Of a DNA stretch of 64,000 bases, positions 1-7,355 are shown piece after piece. Source of the DNA: Salsuginibacillus halophilus (GTDB lineage: Bacteria; Bacillota; Bacilli; Bacillales; Marinococcaceae). Positions within the stretch are counted from its first letter, which is position 1. Each line of letters opens with the position of its first letter. The position numbers were made by a program, and so were the translations under genes. The notes below the pieces were generated by a model. That model saw only the letters and a program-made list of their open reading frames with translations, made no database searches and was not told where the DNA came from. The stretch is taken from NCBI RefSeq assembly GCF_003014715.1, contig NZ_PYAV01000002.1:1-64000 (forward strand), given 5' to 3'.

Positions 1-188
1 TATTAGCCCCGGTTTCCCGGGGTTATCCCGATCTGCAGGGCAGGTTGCCCACGTGTTACTCACCCGTCCGCCGCTCGATCCACCAGTGTCATCCCCGAAG
101 GGAATCAACTGGTTTCACGCGCTCGACTTGCATGTATTAGGCACACCGCCAGCGTTCGTCCTGAGCCAGGATCAAACTCTCCGATAAA
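1..188 (-). rRNA. rrs: 16S ribosomal RNA, 5' end (partial)
   Basis: The reverse complement reads as the start of a bacterial small-subunit rRNA. The universal 5' priming region, which bacterial 16S primers target, lies at 161-180, followed by the typical helix 3-6 sequence and, towards position 1, the helix 8-9 region. The mature 5' end is placed at about 188 by the Bacillus-type TTTATCGGAGAG start. The gene runs off the left edge, so only its first ~190 nt are present. Promoters and leader lie immediately upstream at 189-660. No tRNA is seen upstream, as expected for the head of an rrn operon. Confidence 0.98.
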
Positions 189-238
189 GTGATGCTTCGC
201 ATCAATCAAATCGAAGGGATTTGATGTGTTTCGTTTAA

Positions 239-289
239 CGTCAATAAAATTGACGGGCGCACTTGCTTTCATTCAGTTTTCAAAGGGCA
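239..289 (-). promoter_or_regulatory. rrn leader with boxA-like antitermination site and hairpin
   Basis: On the minus strand, 276-289 reads TGCCCTTTGAAAAC, close to the Bacillus rrn boxA (TGCTCTTTGAAAAC), the RNA site bound by NusB/NusE for antitermination. Just downstream, 239-255 is a perfect inverted repeat (CGTCAAT-AAA-ATTGACG). Further small stems occur at 190-202 and 203-223 before the mature 16S end. The stems could take part in RNase III processing, which is inferred. Confidence 0.75.
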
Positions 290-322
290 AGTCATGTTCG
301 CGCTTTGTTAGCGCGGATTCCT

Positions 323-351
323 ATTTTAGTATTTATCCATATGAAAGTCAA
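323..351 (-). promoter_or_regulatory. rrn promoter, most proximal of four
   Basis: The -35 box TTGACT (346-351) and the -10 box TAAAAT (323-328) are separated by exactly 17 bp on the minus strand. It is the promoter closest to 16S and is followed by a GC-rich discriminator and the boxA leader. Confidence 0.85.
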
Positions 352-441
352 TAACTACTTTTTGAAGAAATCTATTTTCTCAGCGCTGCTTCGCTTGAAG
401 CGGCTCGCTGTTTTTTGCGCTATCATCAGCGCGGATTTACT

Positions 442-470
442 ATATTATCACTTTAACCACATGTCGTCAA
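442..470 (-). promoter_or_regulatory. rrn promoter, second of four
   Basis: The -35 box TTGACG (465-470) and the -10 box TAATAT (442-447) have a 17 bp spacer, minus strand. The sequence around the start site (AGTAAATCCGCGC) resembles that of its neighbours. Confidence 0.85.
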
Positions 471-532
471 CAACTTTTGGTAAGTTTTTTTGAGCTCGAT
501 GTGTGCCGCGCCTTTTTCGGTGCAGATTGATT

Positions 533-561
533 AGTATAGTAGATCTTTGTTTTGTCGTCAA
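533..561 (-). promoter_or_regulatory. rrn promoter, third of four
   Basis: The -35 box TTGACG (556-561) and the -10 box TATACT (533-538) have a 17 bp spacer, minus strand. Confidence 0.85.
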
Positions 562-626
562 CAATCTTGTTTCTAATAATGTTAACCTCCGCTGTGAGCT
601 TTATTGATCTCTTCAGCGGATAACCT

Positions 627-655
627 ATATTATTAAACACAACCTCTGTCGTCAA
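627..655 (-). promoter_or_regulatory. rrn promoter, most distal of four
   Basis: The -35 box TTGACG (650-655) and the -10 box TAATAT (627-632) have a 17 bp spacer, minus strand. With the other three it forms a tandem array at roughly 90-120 bp intervals. Confidence 0.85.
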
Positions 656-683
656 TAACATTATGGAATTTATCTTTTTAGGC

Positions 684-756
684 GAGAAGCCCCCCGCTTC
701 TTACAAAGTGTAAAGCGGGAGATGAAGACCCCACCTCTTAGCGAAGCGTAGGTGGA
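684..756. repeat. Double-palindrome element, possible IS200/IS605-type end or relic
   Basis: Two consecutive stem-loops are visible. Stem 1 pairs CCCGCTT (693-699) with AAGCGGG (713-719) and continues with TTACA/TGTA inside. Stem 2 pairs CCACCT (731-736) with AGGTGG (750-755) around a GCGAAGC loop. Paired subterminal hairpins of this look occur at ends of IS200/IS605-family elements in Bacillaceae, as I recall. No transposase gene is adjacent, so this would be a solitary end, a PATE/MITE-like relic, or an unrelated terminator pair. Confidence 0.4.
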
Positions 757-874
757 GGTAGTTCAAATGCGTAACGTTGAAATTTGTAAGAAAGACAACT
801 TTTCACTAGAATCACACTATCAACTTTACGTATTATCTATTATAGAGGCTAGAGTACCTTGAGTTTTTCATTAC

Positions 875-1252
875 TTATTTTGAAGTGATCCTTAAGAAAT
901 AGCCATCTGGATCAGCAACTTTGAATCCTCTCATTCCCCAAGGGTACGTCTCTACATCAACTTCAATGGGATAATGATTTTTTAGACACCTTTGATAAAC
1001 TTCCTCCAGCTGCTCCACAACGATAATCAATTCGAAACCGTTACCTTTGACGTTAGAACTTGCAGCCGCATTAAAATAATGATTACAATCCAATACTGAA
1101 TCGGAGGTTACCAATAATGAGAAACAATCATAGTTAAACCGACCACAACGCTCGTTTCTACCTTGAAGCTCTAAGCCTATAATCTCTTCGTAAAATGATA
1201 AGGACTTCTCGATATCTAATACATACAACTCGACTCTAAAGAGAACACTCAT
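875..1252 (-). CDS. VOC (glyoxalase/bleomycin-resistance) family protein
   Basis: This 125-residue protein has the length and layout of a single vicinal-oxygen-chelate protomer: an opening beta-strand (VELYVLD, residues 7-13), a helix with SFYEEIIGL (19-27), and the closing strand motif G.F..ADPDGYFLRI near residues 108-122 that ends most glyoxalase/dioxygenase-like domains. Such proteins dimerise and bind a divalent metal; substrates range from methylglyoxal adducts to antibiotics, and nothing here fixes the substrate. The ATG start has a GGAAAG element upstream. It lies among small accessory genes beside the rRNA operon, apart from any recognisable pathway. Confidence 0.75.
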   Translation of the reverse strand: MSVLFRVELYVLDIEKSLSFYEEIIGLELQGRNERCGRFNYDCFSLLVTSDSVLDCNHYFNAAASSNVKGNGFELIIVVEQLEEVYQRCLKNHYPIEVDVETYPWGMRGFKVADPDGYFLRITSK

Positions 1253-1287
1253 ATTTACTTTCCTTCCTATATGAAATGATACCTTTT

Positions 1288-1506
1288 TTAAACAAGGCGC
1301 TCATTTTCGTTACTTAACTTCACGAGAAATGGTAAAACGACAACGAAAACGAGACTTAAATATCCGAGTGTCAACAAATTTTGTGTATCGGCACTTATGT
1401 ATTGCCGTTTTCCACAATGAGCGCAGTTCTTTCCTTTATGAGTGAAACCGAGGGCCCAAACCTCACGAATACGCCATTTACGATTACAGTTCGCACAGTT
1501 TGTCAT
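1288..1506 (-). CDS. Cxxc_20_cxxc-type small zinc-ribbon membrane protein
   Basis: This 72-residue protein has an N-terminal pair of CxxC knuckles, C4-x2-C7 and C28-x2-C31, with exactly 20 residues between C7 and C28. That matches the Bacillus family named for this spacing (TIGR04104 as I recall). A hydrophobic segment (about 46-62) forms one probable transmembrane helix. The likely picture is a cytosolic zinc ribbon tethered to the membrane; the family has no established function that I know of. The start is ATG with AGAGG five bases upstream. It is tandem with, and in the same direction as, its two small neighbours. Confidence 0.7.
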   Translation of the reverse strand: MTNCANCNRKWRIREVWALGFTHKGKNCAHCGKRQYISADTQNLLTLGYLSLVFVVVLPFLVKLSNENERLV

Positions 1507-1529
1507 GAAAACCTCTTTTGAACAAAAAT

Positions 1530-1874
1530 TTATGACATCGCATCTTTTATTTTACCTGGAATCATCACTGTCTCTGTTTGCAGATCGACAGGGCGATAAG
1601 TTTCATCAATGCACGCCTCCCAAAAAGCTAAGTGCTTTTGATCAACCCAATGGTTAGACTCTTCTATCGCTTGACCTCCTTCACCTTCAACCGAGTACCA
1701 GTACAAATATTCTTGATTATCCACCACTTCACGAAAAATGGTCTCAACATACATCTTTTCGTTTTCCAAAGTTAATAGAACGTCTTCCATATGCTCGTTT
1801 AAAAATCTCATCCATTCATCAACTTGCTTTGACTTACCTTCTTTTACTTTAAATCTTGTTAATTCCACCTTCAT
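1530..1874 (-). CDS. DUF6176-like hypothetical protein
   Basis: The protein is 114 residues, soluble and acidic. It opens with MKVELTRFKVKEGK and continues with a VDEWM helix and a YLYWYSVEGE strand; this pattern resembles the DUF6176 family of Bacillaceae, a ferredoxin-like alpha/beta barrel of unknown role. No catalytic motif is evident. An excellent GAGGAGG site lies 10 nt before the ATG. It precedes the Cxxc_20_cxxc gene by only 23 bp on the same strand and is probably cotranscribed with it. Confidence 0.55.
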   Translation of the reverse strand: MKVELTRFKVKEGKSKQVDEWMRFLNEHMEDVLLTLENEKMYVETIFREVVDNQEYLYWYSVEGEGGQAIEESNHWVDQKHLAFWEACIDETYRPVDLQTETVMIPGKIKDAMS

Positions 1875-1976
1875 TGATTTAACGCCTCCTCGCAGAAAAT
1901 TCGTTCGATATTAAACTATGAATATTTTAACATTTTGTTGGTTCAGATTAAATTATTTCCAATTCAGAATTACTAT

Positions 1977-2020
1977 AGAAAAAAAGATCTCCGTCTCAAT
2001 ACGAGAAGGGGGAGATCTTA
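1977..2020 (-). terminator. Intrinsic terminator of the thi salvage operon
   Basis: AAGATCTCC (1984-1992) pairs with GGAGATCTT (2011-2019). On the minus strand the stem is followed by a run of U. It lies just past the stop of thiY. Confidence 0.85.
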
Positions 2021-2050
2021 TAATTATTCAAACTGCCTAATCAAAAAATG

Positions 2051-3046
2051 CTATGATTCGTGATCGTTCAAAGGCTGCAGTGCATCCTCAATGTCAGGTT
2101 TTTCATCAACAAGTCCGGTTTCATAAAGCCAGGCTGCAACTTGTTCACTTTCTTCCTCCGATACCTCGCCAAATGCACGCTCTTCGGTTTCCATCTGTTC
2201 TAGCAGAATGTCCATGCTCGCTTGTTCAACATCTTCATTTAACGGAAACTCTTCTTTTTCCTCATGTTTCAATAACAATTCCAGTCCATTATCCGGATCA
2301 TCTTTGACAACCTCATACCCTTTACTTGCCGCTGACCAAAATCGCTCATACACTTCTTCGTTTTCTGCGAGTTCGTTTTCATTTGCAATTAGGACAAGTT
2401 CATCATAAGACGGCACACCTTTTTCTACCGGATTCATATAAGAAATGTCATGTCCCTCCTGCTGTAAGAGGGGGTATTCATGGTTAATGTAAGCTCCGAC
2501 AATGGCGTCGACACTACCGGAAACAAGGGCAGGCCCGATATCAAAACCTACGTCAGTTAACGTGATATCTTCCATTGTTAAATCAGCATGAGCGAGCACC
2601 TGCTCTACAATCGGTTCGTTCGTCGCGCCTCCGGGGTACCCAACCGTTTTACCTTCTAAATCTGCAGGCGTTTCAATACCGCTCTCGCTTAACGTCATGA
2701 TATGGTTTAATGGAGACTGAACAATGGGAGCAACTGTGACGACCGGCAGCCCTTCATCACGGCTCATGAGTACAGTTGGTTCATACGACATTGCAAGATC
2801 AACTTCCCCAGCGCCGGTTAAATTTGTCGGATCGGTTGGGTTTGCTGGAAACTGAATATCCACATCTATATTTTCTTCTTCAAAATACCCTTTTTCTTCT
2901 GCCGCATACAAGTAGCTGTGCACCGCATTCGGATACCAATCCAGCATTAACGTGATCTCGTCTGTTGTATCACTTGATGCATCTTCACTTCCGCAAGCAT
3001 TTAATAACATGAAACTAGAAAGGACAATCGTGACTCGTTTCCACAT
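2051..3046 (-). CDS. thiY: Thiamin-precursor ABC transporter, substrate-binding lipoprotein ThiY
   Basis: This 331-residue protein has a lipoprotein signal: a short basic N-terminus, a hydrophobic stretch and the lipobox LNAC (cysteine at residue 18), followed by an acidic Ser/Asp-rich linker. The mature part is of the NMT1/THI5-like family (LDWYPNAVHS near residue 35). ThiY proteins bind formylaminopyrimidine, a breakdown product of thiamin, at the outer face of the membrane. It is the last gene of a four-gene operon with permease, ATPase and deformylase, under TPP-riboswitch control. AAAGGAGA precedes the ATG. That context argues for the pyrimidine rather than for taurine or nitrate, which related proteins bind. 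Confidence 0.88.
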   Translation of the reverse strand: MWKRVTIVLSSFMLLNACGSEDASSDTTDEITLMLDWYPNAVHSYLYAAEEKGYFEEENIDVDIQFPANPTDPTNLTGAGEVDLAMSYEPTVLMSRDEGLPVVTVAPIVQSPLNHIMTLSESGIETPADLEGKTVGYPGGATNEPIVEQVLAHADLTMEDITLTDVGFDIGPALVSGSVDAIVGAYINHEYPLLQQEGHDISYMNPVEKGVPSYDELVLIANENELAENEEVYERFWSAASKGYEVVKDDPDNGLELLLKHEEKEEFPLNEDVEQASMDILLEQMETEERAFGEVSEEESEQVAAWLYETGLVDEKPDIEDALQPLNDHES

Positions 3047-3059
3047 TCAAATCTCTCCT

Positions 3060-3830
3060 TTAACTCTCTCTTTTTATGAATAAATTTTCTGTCCCTTTCA
3101 CAATTGCAAATAACGTAATACCGAGTAGTGACAAAAGTACAATTGGGGCAAATACACCAGCGCCGTCAAACTGCGCCATCATTCGTCTTGAAAAATATCC
3201 AAGTCCTTGATCGGCACCGAGCCATTCCGCAACCGCTGCACCGATCACAGCGAGTGTCACAGCAACTTTAAGTCCGGAAAAGAATGCCGGCAGTGCTGAT
3301 GGGATTTGAATTTTGATGAGACGCTGCAAAGGTGTTGCCCCCATCGTTTTTGTTAAATCAAGTAGTTCTCTTCGGCAGGATTTCAAACCGTCAAACGTAT
3401 TTACTGTGAGCGGAAAATACGTAATTAATACGGTTATAATGACTTTACTCGTTAAACTATAGCCAAACAAAAGCACAAAAATGGGGGCAAGTGTAATGAT
3501 CGGGATCGTTTGTGAGAGAACAAAAAGCGGAAATAATGCGCGCTCAAAAATCGGTAAACTGTTCATGACAAGTGCTGTGACCCAGCCAAACACAATCGAA
3601 ATCCCAAGCCCAAGCAGTACAACAATCAGTGTTGCTGGTAAATGAACGAACATGAGCGCTTCATATAGTTCACCAAAGCGAACGGTTACTTCCCACGGGG
3701 TCGGAAGAATAAATGATTGATCGTACCACGTGGCAGCGCTTGACCATAGCAATAACAAAATTGCAATGACTAAACCAGGGATGAATAACTGCTGCCGAAA
3801 AGCGTTAGTTTCTGGACCATTCAACTGCAT
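3060..3830 (-). CDS. thiX: Thiamin-precursor ABC transporter, permease ThiX
   Basis: A 256-residue integral membrane protein with about six hydrophobic helices. The BPD-transport inner-membrane-domain signature falls around residues 150-185 (KTMGATPLQRLIKIQIPSA), the EAA-loop region that docks on the ATPase. It belongs to the family of taurine/nitrate/pyrimidine permeases. It is 13 bp downstream of thiY in coordinate terms, that is, translated just before thiY, and follows thiZ. Its place between thiZ and thiY in a TPP-controlled operon assigns it to formylaminopyrimidine uptake. Confidence 0.88.
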   Translation of the reverse strand: MQLNGPETNAFRQQLFIPGLVIAILLLLWSSAATWYDQSFILPTPWEVTVRFGELYEALMFVHLPATLIVVLLGLGISIVFGWVTALVMNSLPIFERALFPLFVLSQTIPIITLAPIFVLLFGYSLTSKVIITVLITYFPLTVNTFDGLKSCRRELLDLTKTMGATPLQRLIKIQIPSALPAFFSGLKVAVTLAVIGAAVAEWLGADQGLGYFSRRMMAQFDGAGVFAPIVLLSLLGITLFAIVKGTENLFIKRES

Positions 3831-3860
3831 CTTCCTTTCTTTAACAACAGCACAAACTGA

Positions 3861-4637
3861 TTAGTCACTCGCTGCAATCGTTCGTTCACGCCCGTGTTTC
3901 AAACGTTGCAGCCAGTCACGTTTTACAGCTTGGGCTTCCGGCTTCGTAATATCTTCAGCATTTCGCGGGCGACCAAGCGGAACTACCGTCTCAATTGGGG
4001 TCATTAATGGCATCTCAGTAAATAACAACACACGGTCTGCAAGCAGCAGCGCTTCATCTAAATCATGGGTAATAAATAAAATCGTAAGTGATTCTTCTTC
4101 CCAGATTTGAAGTAACCATTCCTGCATCGAAACGCGCGTTAACGCGTCGAGCTTACTAAACGGTTCATCAAGAAGTAATGTGTTTTGTCCGGCCATTGCA
4201 GCTCTAAGTAATGAAACCCGTTGTTTCATGCCACCTGATAATTCTTTCGGATACTTATCCGCCGTTTCTTCAAGGCCAAATGTTTGTAGGCGATCTTCAA
4301 CGAGCCGGCGCGCATCTTTACGTTTAAACCCTTGAATTTCTAAAGGAAGCATCGCCTGTTCAATGACACGCCGCCACGGCAGCAGCAAGTCATCTTGCGG
4401 CATGAACCCCACCTTCTCCGGAGAGGTTACGCTGCCTTGTTCCGGAGAATCTAGCTGTGAAAGCAAGCGAAATATTGTACTTTTCCCGGAACCGCTTGGC
4501 CCGAGAATTACAACGATTTCACCAGGTTGAACGTGCAGTGAAACATCAGCTAAAACAAGCGGAGCTTTTGCATCATAACGATAAGAAACATGGCTGAGGC
4601 TGAACACAGGTTGGCTCTTTTCATACATTTGCTTCAA
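3861..4637 (-). CDS. thiZ: Thiamin-precursor ABC transporter, ATPase ThiZ
   Basis: This 258-residue ABC ATPase has a Walker A motif GPSGSGKST at residues 46-54, a Q-loop around GFMPQDD, the signature LSGGMKQR near 133-140, a Walker B LLLDEP near 155, and a switch histidine in FITHD. It powers ThiX/ThiY import. The start is a TTG at 4637 that overlaps the ylmB stop codon (TTGA); a GGGGTG element seven bases upstream supports it over the internal ATG three codons later. Overlap implies translational coupling to ylmB. Confidence 0.88.
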   Translation of the reverse strand: MKQMYEKSQPVFSLSHVSYRYDAKAPLVLADVSLHVQPGEIVVILGPSGSGKSTIFRLLSQLDSPEQGSVTSPEKVGFMPQDDLLLPWRRVIEQAMLPLEIQGFKRKDARRLVEDRLQTFGLEETADKYPKELSGGMKQRVSLLRAAMAGQNTLLLDEPFSKLDALTRVSMQEWLLQIWEEESLTILFITHDLDEALLLADRVLLFTEMPLMTPIETVVPLGRPRNAEDITKPEAQAVKRDWLQRLKHGRERTIAASD

Positions 4638-5908
4638 TCAATTTCACCCCAGTCTAGGAGAAAACAGACGAGCGTCTGTATATACGTGCGCAGTTGTTCG
4701 ACTGACACCCGCTCATCCACAGCATGAGCATTTGCTAAATCCCCTGGCCCATATATCACGGCCGGAATACCGGCATCACTGAACCAGCCGCCGTCGGTAA
4801 CCGTCGGTGACATGGAGACCGTTGGCGCTTCCTTGTGTACTTGCTCATGCGCCTGTTTCAGCAGCTTAACTCCAGGATTAGATTCATCCACAGCGAGCGG
4901 TGGAAACACTTCACCTCGGTCTTCAATCATTGAGGTGCCGCCCCACTGAAACTCTAGCGGGTGGTGACGAAGCCACGGGTCTGCCGCTGCTGCTTTTTGC
5001 AGATGGCTTTCGATTTCTTGAATGACCTCATCGTGATGTTCATCGGGATAATAATGCACCGTAATCCATAAATGACACTCATCTGCAACAAACGCTGCAT
5101 GCCGTCCGCCTTCAATCACCGCCGGGTTAATTGTTGTGCTGCCATACGGAAACCCTGGATAACTTTTTGTTACCGCCCAGTGCCGCTCAAGTTCCTGCAG
5201 GCTGTTGATCACTTTCATCATTTTCTCGATCGCGCTCGCCCCATAAATGCCACCGCCAGCATGAATCATTCGCTGCCGTTCTGCATCATGAAAGGTTTTG
5301 CGGCTTTTAACTGTAACCCATCCCGTCACAACACCGCCTTGCCCTTGGATTTCTAAGTTGCTCGTGTCCGCTACGAGCGCAAAATCTGCATCATATCCAC
5401 GGGTCGTGCATGATTTTGTGCCGGCTTCACCTACTTCTTCACCAGTTACAGACTGGACGTAAATATCTCCCGGAAATGAAATGCCGTAATCATTCAACAG
5501 GCGCAGCGAAAATAAAATTCCGGCTAATCCGCCTTTCATATCAGCAGCACCCCGGCCGTACACGTAACCATCTTCAATCAAAGGCGAGAACGGTTCGTGC
5601 TGCCACGGTTCGCTTTCATCTACTTGAGCCACATCTACATGCCCGTTTAAGATTAACTTCGGAGCTTTCTCATTTTCGTAACCCATCTTCGTTCCGACAA
5701 CCACTTCATCCCCTGGGTAAAGCGGCCAGCGGTCAATGGTACAGCCGGATGCCTGCAGCTCTTCTGCCACAAAATTCTGAATTGACGATGTATTTCTTGC
5801 CGGCGGTGCCGGTGTCTCAAAACGGATTAAGTTTTGTAATAGAGTTAACCACTCCGCTTCACGTGTTTTTACATCTTTCAACAGCGCTTCTCTTTTGTTC
5901 AACTTCAT
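4634..5908 (-). CDS. ylmB: Formylaminopyrimidine deformylase, M20 family (YlmB-like)
   Basis: About 424 residues, of the ArgE/DapE/ACY1 (M20) metallohydrolase family. Metal ligands are visible in LNGHVDV, in GRGAADMKGG and in the catalytic TGEEVGE region; a dimerisation domain follows. In B. halodurans-type thiamin salvage, YlmB removes the formyl group from imported formylaminopyrimidine so that TenA can make HMP. The open frame extends upstream to a TTG at 5929, but that lies in the terminator's U-tract. ATG at 5908 or, better spaced from GGGGG, TTG at 5902 is the likely start. It is the first gene of the operon. ArgE-type deacetylation is a less likely alternative. Confidence 0.8.
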   Translation of the reverse strand: MKLNKREALLKDVKTREAEWLTLLQNLIRFETPAPPARNTSSIQNFVAEELQASGCTIDRWPLYPGDEVVVGTKMGYENEKAPKLILNGHVDVAQVDESEPWQHEPFSPLIEDGYVYGRGAADMKGGLAGILFSLRLLNDYGISFPGDIYVQSVTGEEVGEAGTKSCTTRGYDADFALVADTSNLEIQGQGGVVTGWVTVKSRKTFHDAERQRMIHAGGGIYGASAIEKMMKVINSLQELERHWAVTKSYPGFPYGSTTINPAVIEGGRHAAFVADECHLWITVHYYPDEHHDEVIQEIESHLQKAAAADPWLRHHPLEFQWGGTSMIEDRGEVFPPLAVDESNPGVKLLKQAHEQVHKEAPTVSMSPTVTDGGWFSDAGIPAVIYGPGDLANAHAVDERVSVEQLRTYIQTLVCFLLDWGEID

Positions 5909-5927
5909 CCCCCATTTGATACCAACC

Positions 5928-5959
5928 AAAAAAACCCGCTCCGGAGATCCGAAGCGGGG
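5928..5959 (-). terminator. TPP-riboswitch intrinsic terminator before ylmB
   Basis: On the minus strand a GC-rich hairpin with CCCGCTCCGG/CCGAAGCGGG arms (5935-5958) is followed by seven U. It lies between the TPP aptamer and ylmB, so the riboswitch probably acts by transcription termination. Confidence 0.85.
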
Positions 5960-5994
5960 CTTGTATGTACGTAAAAATCTACGCTGCCATCTGC

Positions 5995-6085
5995 TGCCCC
6001 ACTTCCCTCCGCTAGTATGAACTAGATCAGGTTCTAAGGGTCGAGACTGTGTCCCTCTCAGCCAAATAAGGCTCCCCTAGTGGTT
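5995..6085 (-). promoter_or_regulatory. TPP riboswitch controlling ylmB-thiZXY
   Basis: The reverse complement contains the hallmarks of the THI element in order: ACTAGGGG (near 6074-6081), GCTGAGAGGG (thi box, 6052-6062), ACCCTT-AGAACCTGATC, and the closing GCGGAGGGAAGTGG (5997-6011). It precedes a terminator and then ylmB, and should switch the operon off when thiamin pyrophosphate is plentiful. Confidence 0.97.
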
Positions 6086-6467
6086 GGTATGTGTGTGTTT
6101 GTTATATATTTATTCAAGCACAAGAGAATAAGAACGTCAACAGCACTTTTGAATAGCAGTTTACTTCCCTTTCATGGACGTTTGCTTAAATTGATACAAA
6201 TGAAAACCCTGATTTTATAGTGACTTCTGCGGACTCAGGCTTGACGATGTAAACTTTAACTCTATTTTATATGGACGTACTTCTGTATAGTGTTTTTACT
6301 TAATTACCGGTACTGTAACAAAAATCATCATCACTCCTAGATGTTACTTCCTTACTGCTTGGAACCTCCGAAAACAAGTCACTCTTGAAGCGTTAAAAAC
6401 TGCAACGTAAATTTCTTTGTTGTAAGTTATTGTGTGTTCTGCTACGATAATTATGAAAATTATAATT
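6086..6467. other. AT-rich intergenic region between divergent TPP riboswitches
   Basis: These ~380 bp hold no credible gene. They must contain the two divergent promoters for ylmB-thiZXY and tenA, but I could not pick a -35/-10 pair with correct spacing on either strand with confidence. A TATAAT at 6461-6466 (plus) abuts the tenA aptamer and lacks a -35. Confidence 0.6.
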
Positions 6468-6554
6468 TCACTAGGGGTGCCGCGCGGCTGAGAGAAGTTC
6501 ACTCTTCAACCCTTTGAACCTGACCTGGTTTGTGCCAGCGGAGGGAAGTGACCA
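6468..6554 (+). promoter_or_regulatory. TPP riboswitch controlling tenA
   Basis: Plus-strand THI element: ACTAGGGGTGCC at 6470, GGCTGAGAG at about 6488, ACCCTTTGAACCTGACCTGG in the middle, and GCGGAGGGAAGTGACC at 6538-6553. It is followed by a terminator hairpin and tenA. Confidence 0.97.
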
Positions 6555-6575
6555 CCGATGATTTGCTTACATGCA

Positions 6576-6610
6576 TCCGGCGCTTCCTGTTTTAGGAAGC
6601 GCCGTTTTTA
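6576..6610 (+). terminator. TPP-riboswitch intrinsic terminator before tenA
   Basis: GGCGCTTCC (6579-6587) pairs with GGAAGCGCC (6595-6603) over a short loop, followed by TTTTT. It is the expression platform of the tenA riboswitch. The tenA reading frame extends back through it, which is a reason to reject the upstream starts. Confidence 0.9.
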
Positions 6611-6651
6611 TGATCATCCGCGCGCTCCTCCACTTTCAAGGAGGCTTATTG

Positions 6652-7329
6652 ATGAAACCATCAGAACGGCTCTATCAAAAGGCAGAAACGATTTGGCATG
6701 CGTCATTTGAGCATCCCTTTGTTCAAGAGATCGGCCAGGGAACACTTGATGAACGTAAATTCCGCTACTTTATGGTACAGGACTACTTGTATTTATTAGA
6801 TTACGCGAAACTTTTCGCTTTCGGCGTAACCAAAGCCGATGATGAAGCAACGATGCGGCAATTTGCAAACCTTTTAGACGGTACAATGAACACAGAGATG
6901 GACTTGCACAGACAGTATGCCGCAAAGTTCGGCATCACGACCGACGAACTGGCTGAAGCTGAACAAGCACCGACAACAACCGCTTATACGCGCTACATGC
7001 TGCACGCCTCTCATAACGGCGGGCTCGGTGAATTAATGGCAAGCCTCGTGCCGTGTGCATGGGGGTATCACGAGATCGGTAAGCGTCTTGTCGAAAAGTA
7101 TCCAGACGCAGTAAATCATCCACTTTACGGAGAATGGGTCAAAATGTATGCCGGTGAGGAGTTTGCAGAACTTGCCGATTGGGCGGTCAATTTGATGGAC
7201 CGGGTCATGACCGGCAAACCTGAAGCTGATATGAAGCGGTACGAAGAAATCTTTCTTACAACAAGTCAATATGAATTGATGTTTTGGGAAGCTGCGTATC
7301 ATCAAGAAGACTGGCCGCGTTTTTCATAA
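6652..7329 (+). CDS. tenA: Aminopyrimidine aminohydrolase (thiaminase II) TenA
   Basis: A 225-residue all-helical TenA/PQQC-fold protein. It hydrolyses aminopyrimidine, the YlmB product, to HMP, and can cleave thiamin. Family marks: WHASFEHPFVQEIGQG near the N-terminus, YFMVQDYLYL, the cysteine in LVPCAWGY (the catalytic Cys region of B. subtilis TenA) and the C-terminal ELMFWEAAY with the conserved Glu. The frame is open to 6571, but AAGGAGG at 6638-6644 and alignment to family N-termini fix the ATG at 6652. It is divergent from the ylmB-thiZXY operon and shares TPP control with it, completing the salvage route. Confidence 0.95.
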   Translation: MKPSERLYQKAETIWHASFEHPFVQEIGQGTLDERKFRYFMVQDYLYLLDYAKLFAFGVTKADDEATMRQFANLLDGTMNTEMDLHRQYAAKFGITTDELAEAEQAPTTTAYTRYMLHASHNGGLGELMASLVPCAWGYHEIGKRLVEKYPDAVNHPLYGEWVKMYAGEEFAELADWAVNLMDRVMTGKPEADMKRYEEIFLTTSQYELMFWEAAYHQEDWPRFS

Positions 7330-7355
7330 AAAAAGGGCTGCCTAAAAGGCGGCCC
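7328..7355 (-). terminator. Terminator of the small membrane protein gene at 7358-7771
   Basis: GGGCTGCC/GGCGGCCC stem at 7335-7355 with seven U downstream on the minus strand. The same hairpin may also help to end the convergent tenA transcript. Confidence 0.8.

Noticed and set aside
263-661. Short open frames on both strands (76 and 64 codons)
   Set aside because: They lie across the rrn promoters and boxA leader, lack ribosome binding sites, and have no codon or domain support.
5909-5929. Upstream TTG start for ylmB
   Set aside because: It falls in the U-tract of the riboswitch terminator and has no ribosome binding site.
6461-6466. TATAAT as the tenA -10 box
   Set aside because: No -35 at 16-18 bp, and the TPP aptamer begins only a few bases later, which leaves no room for a normal start.
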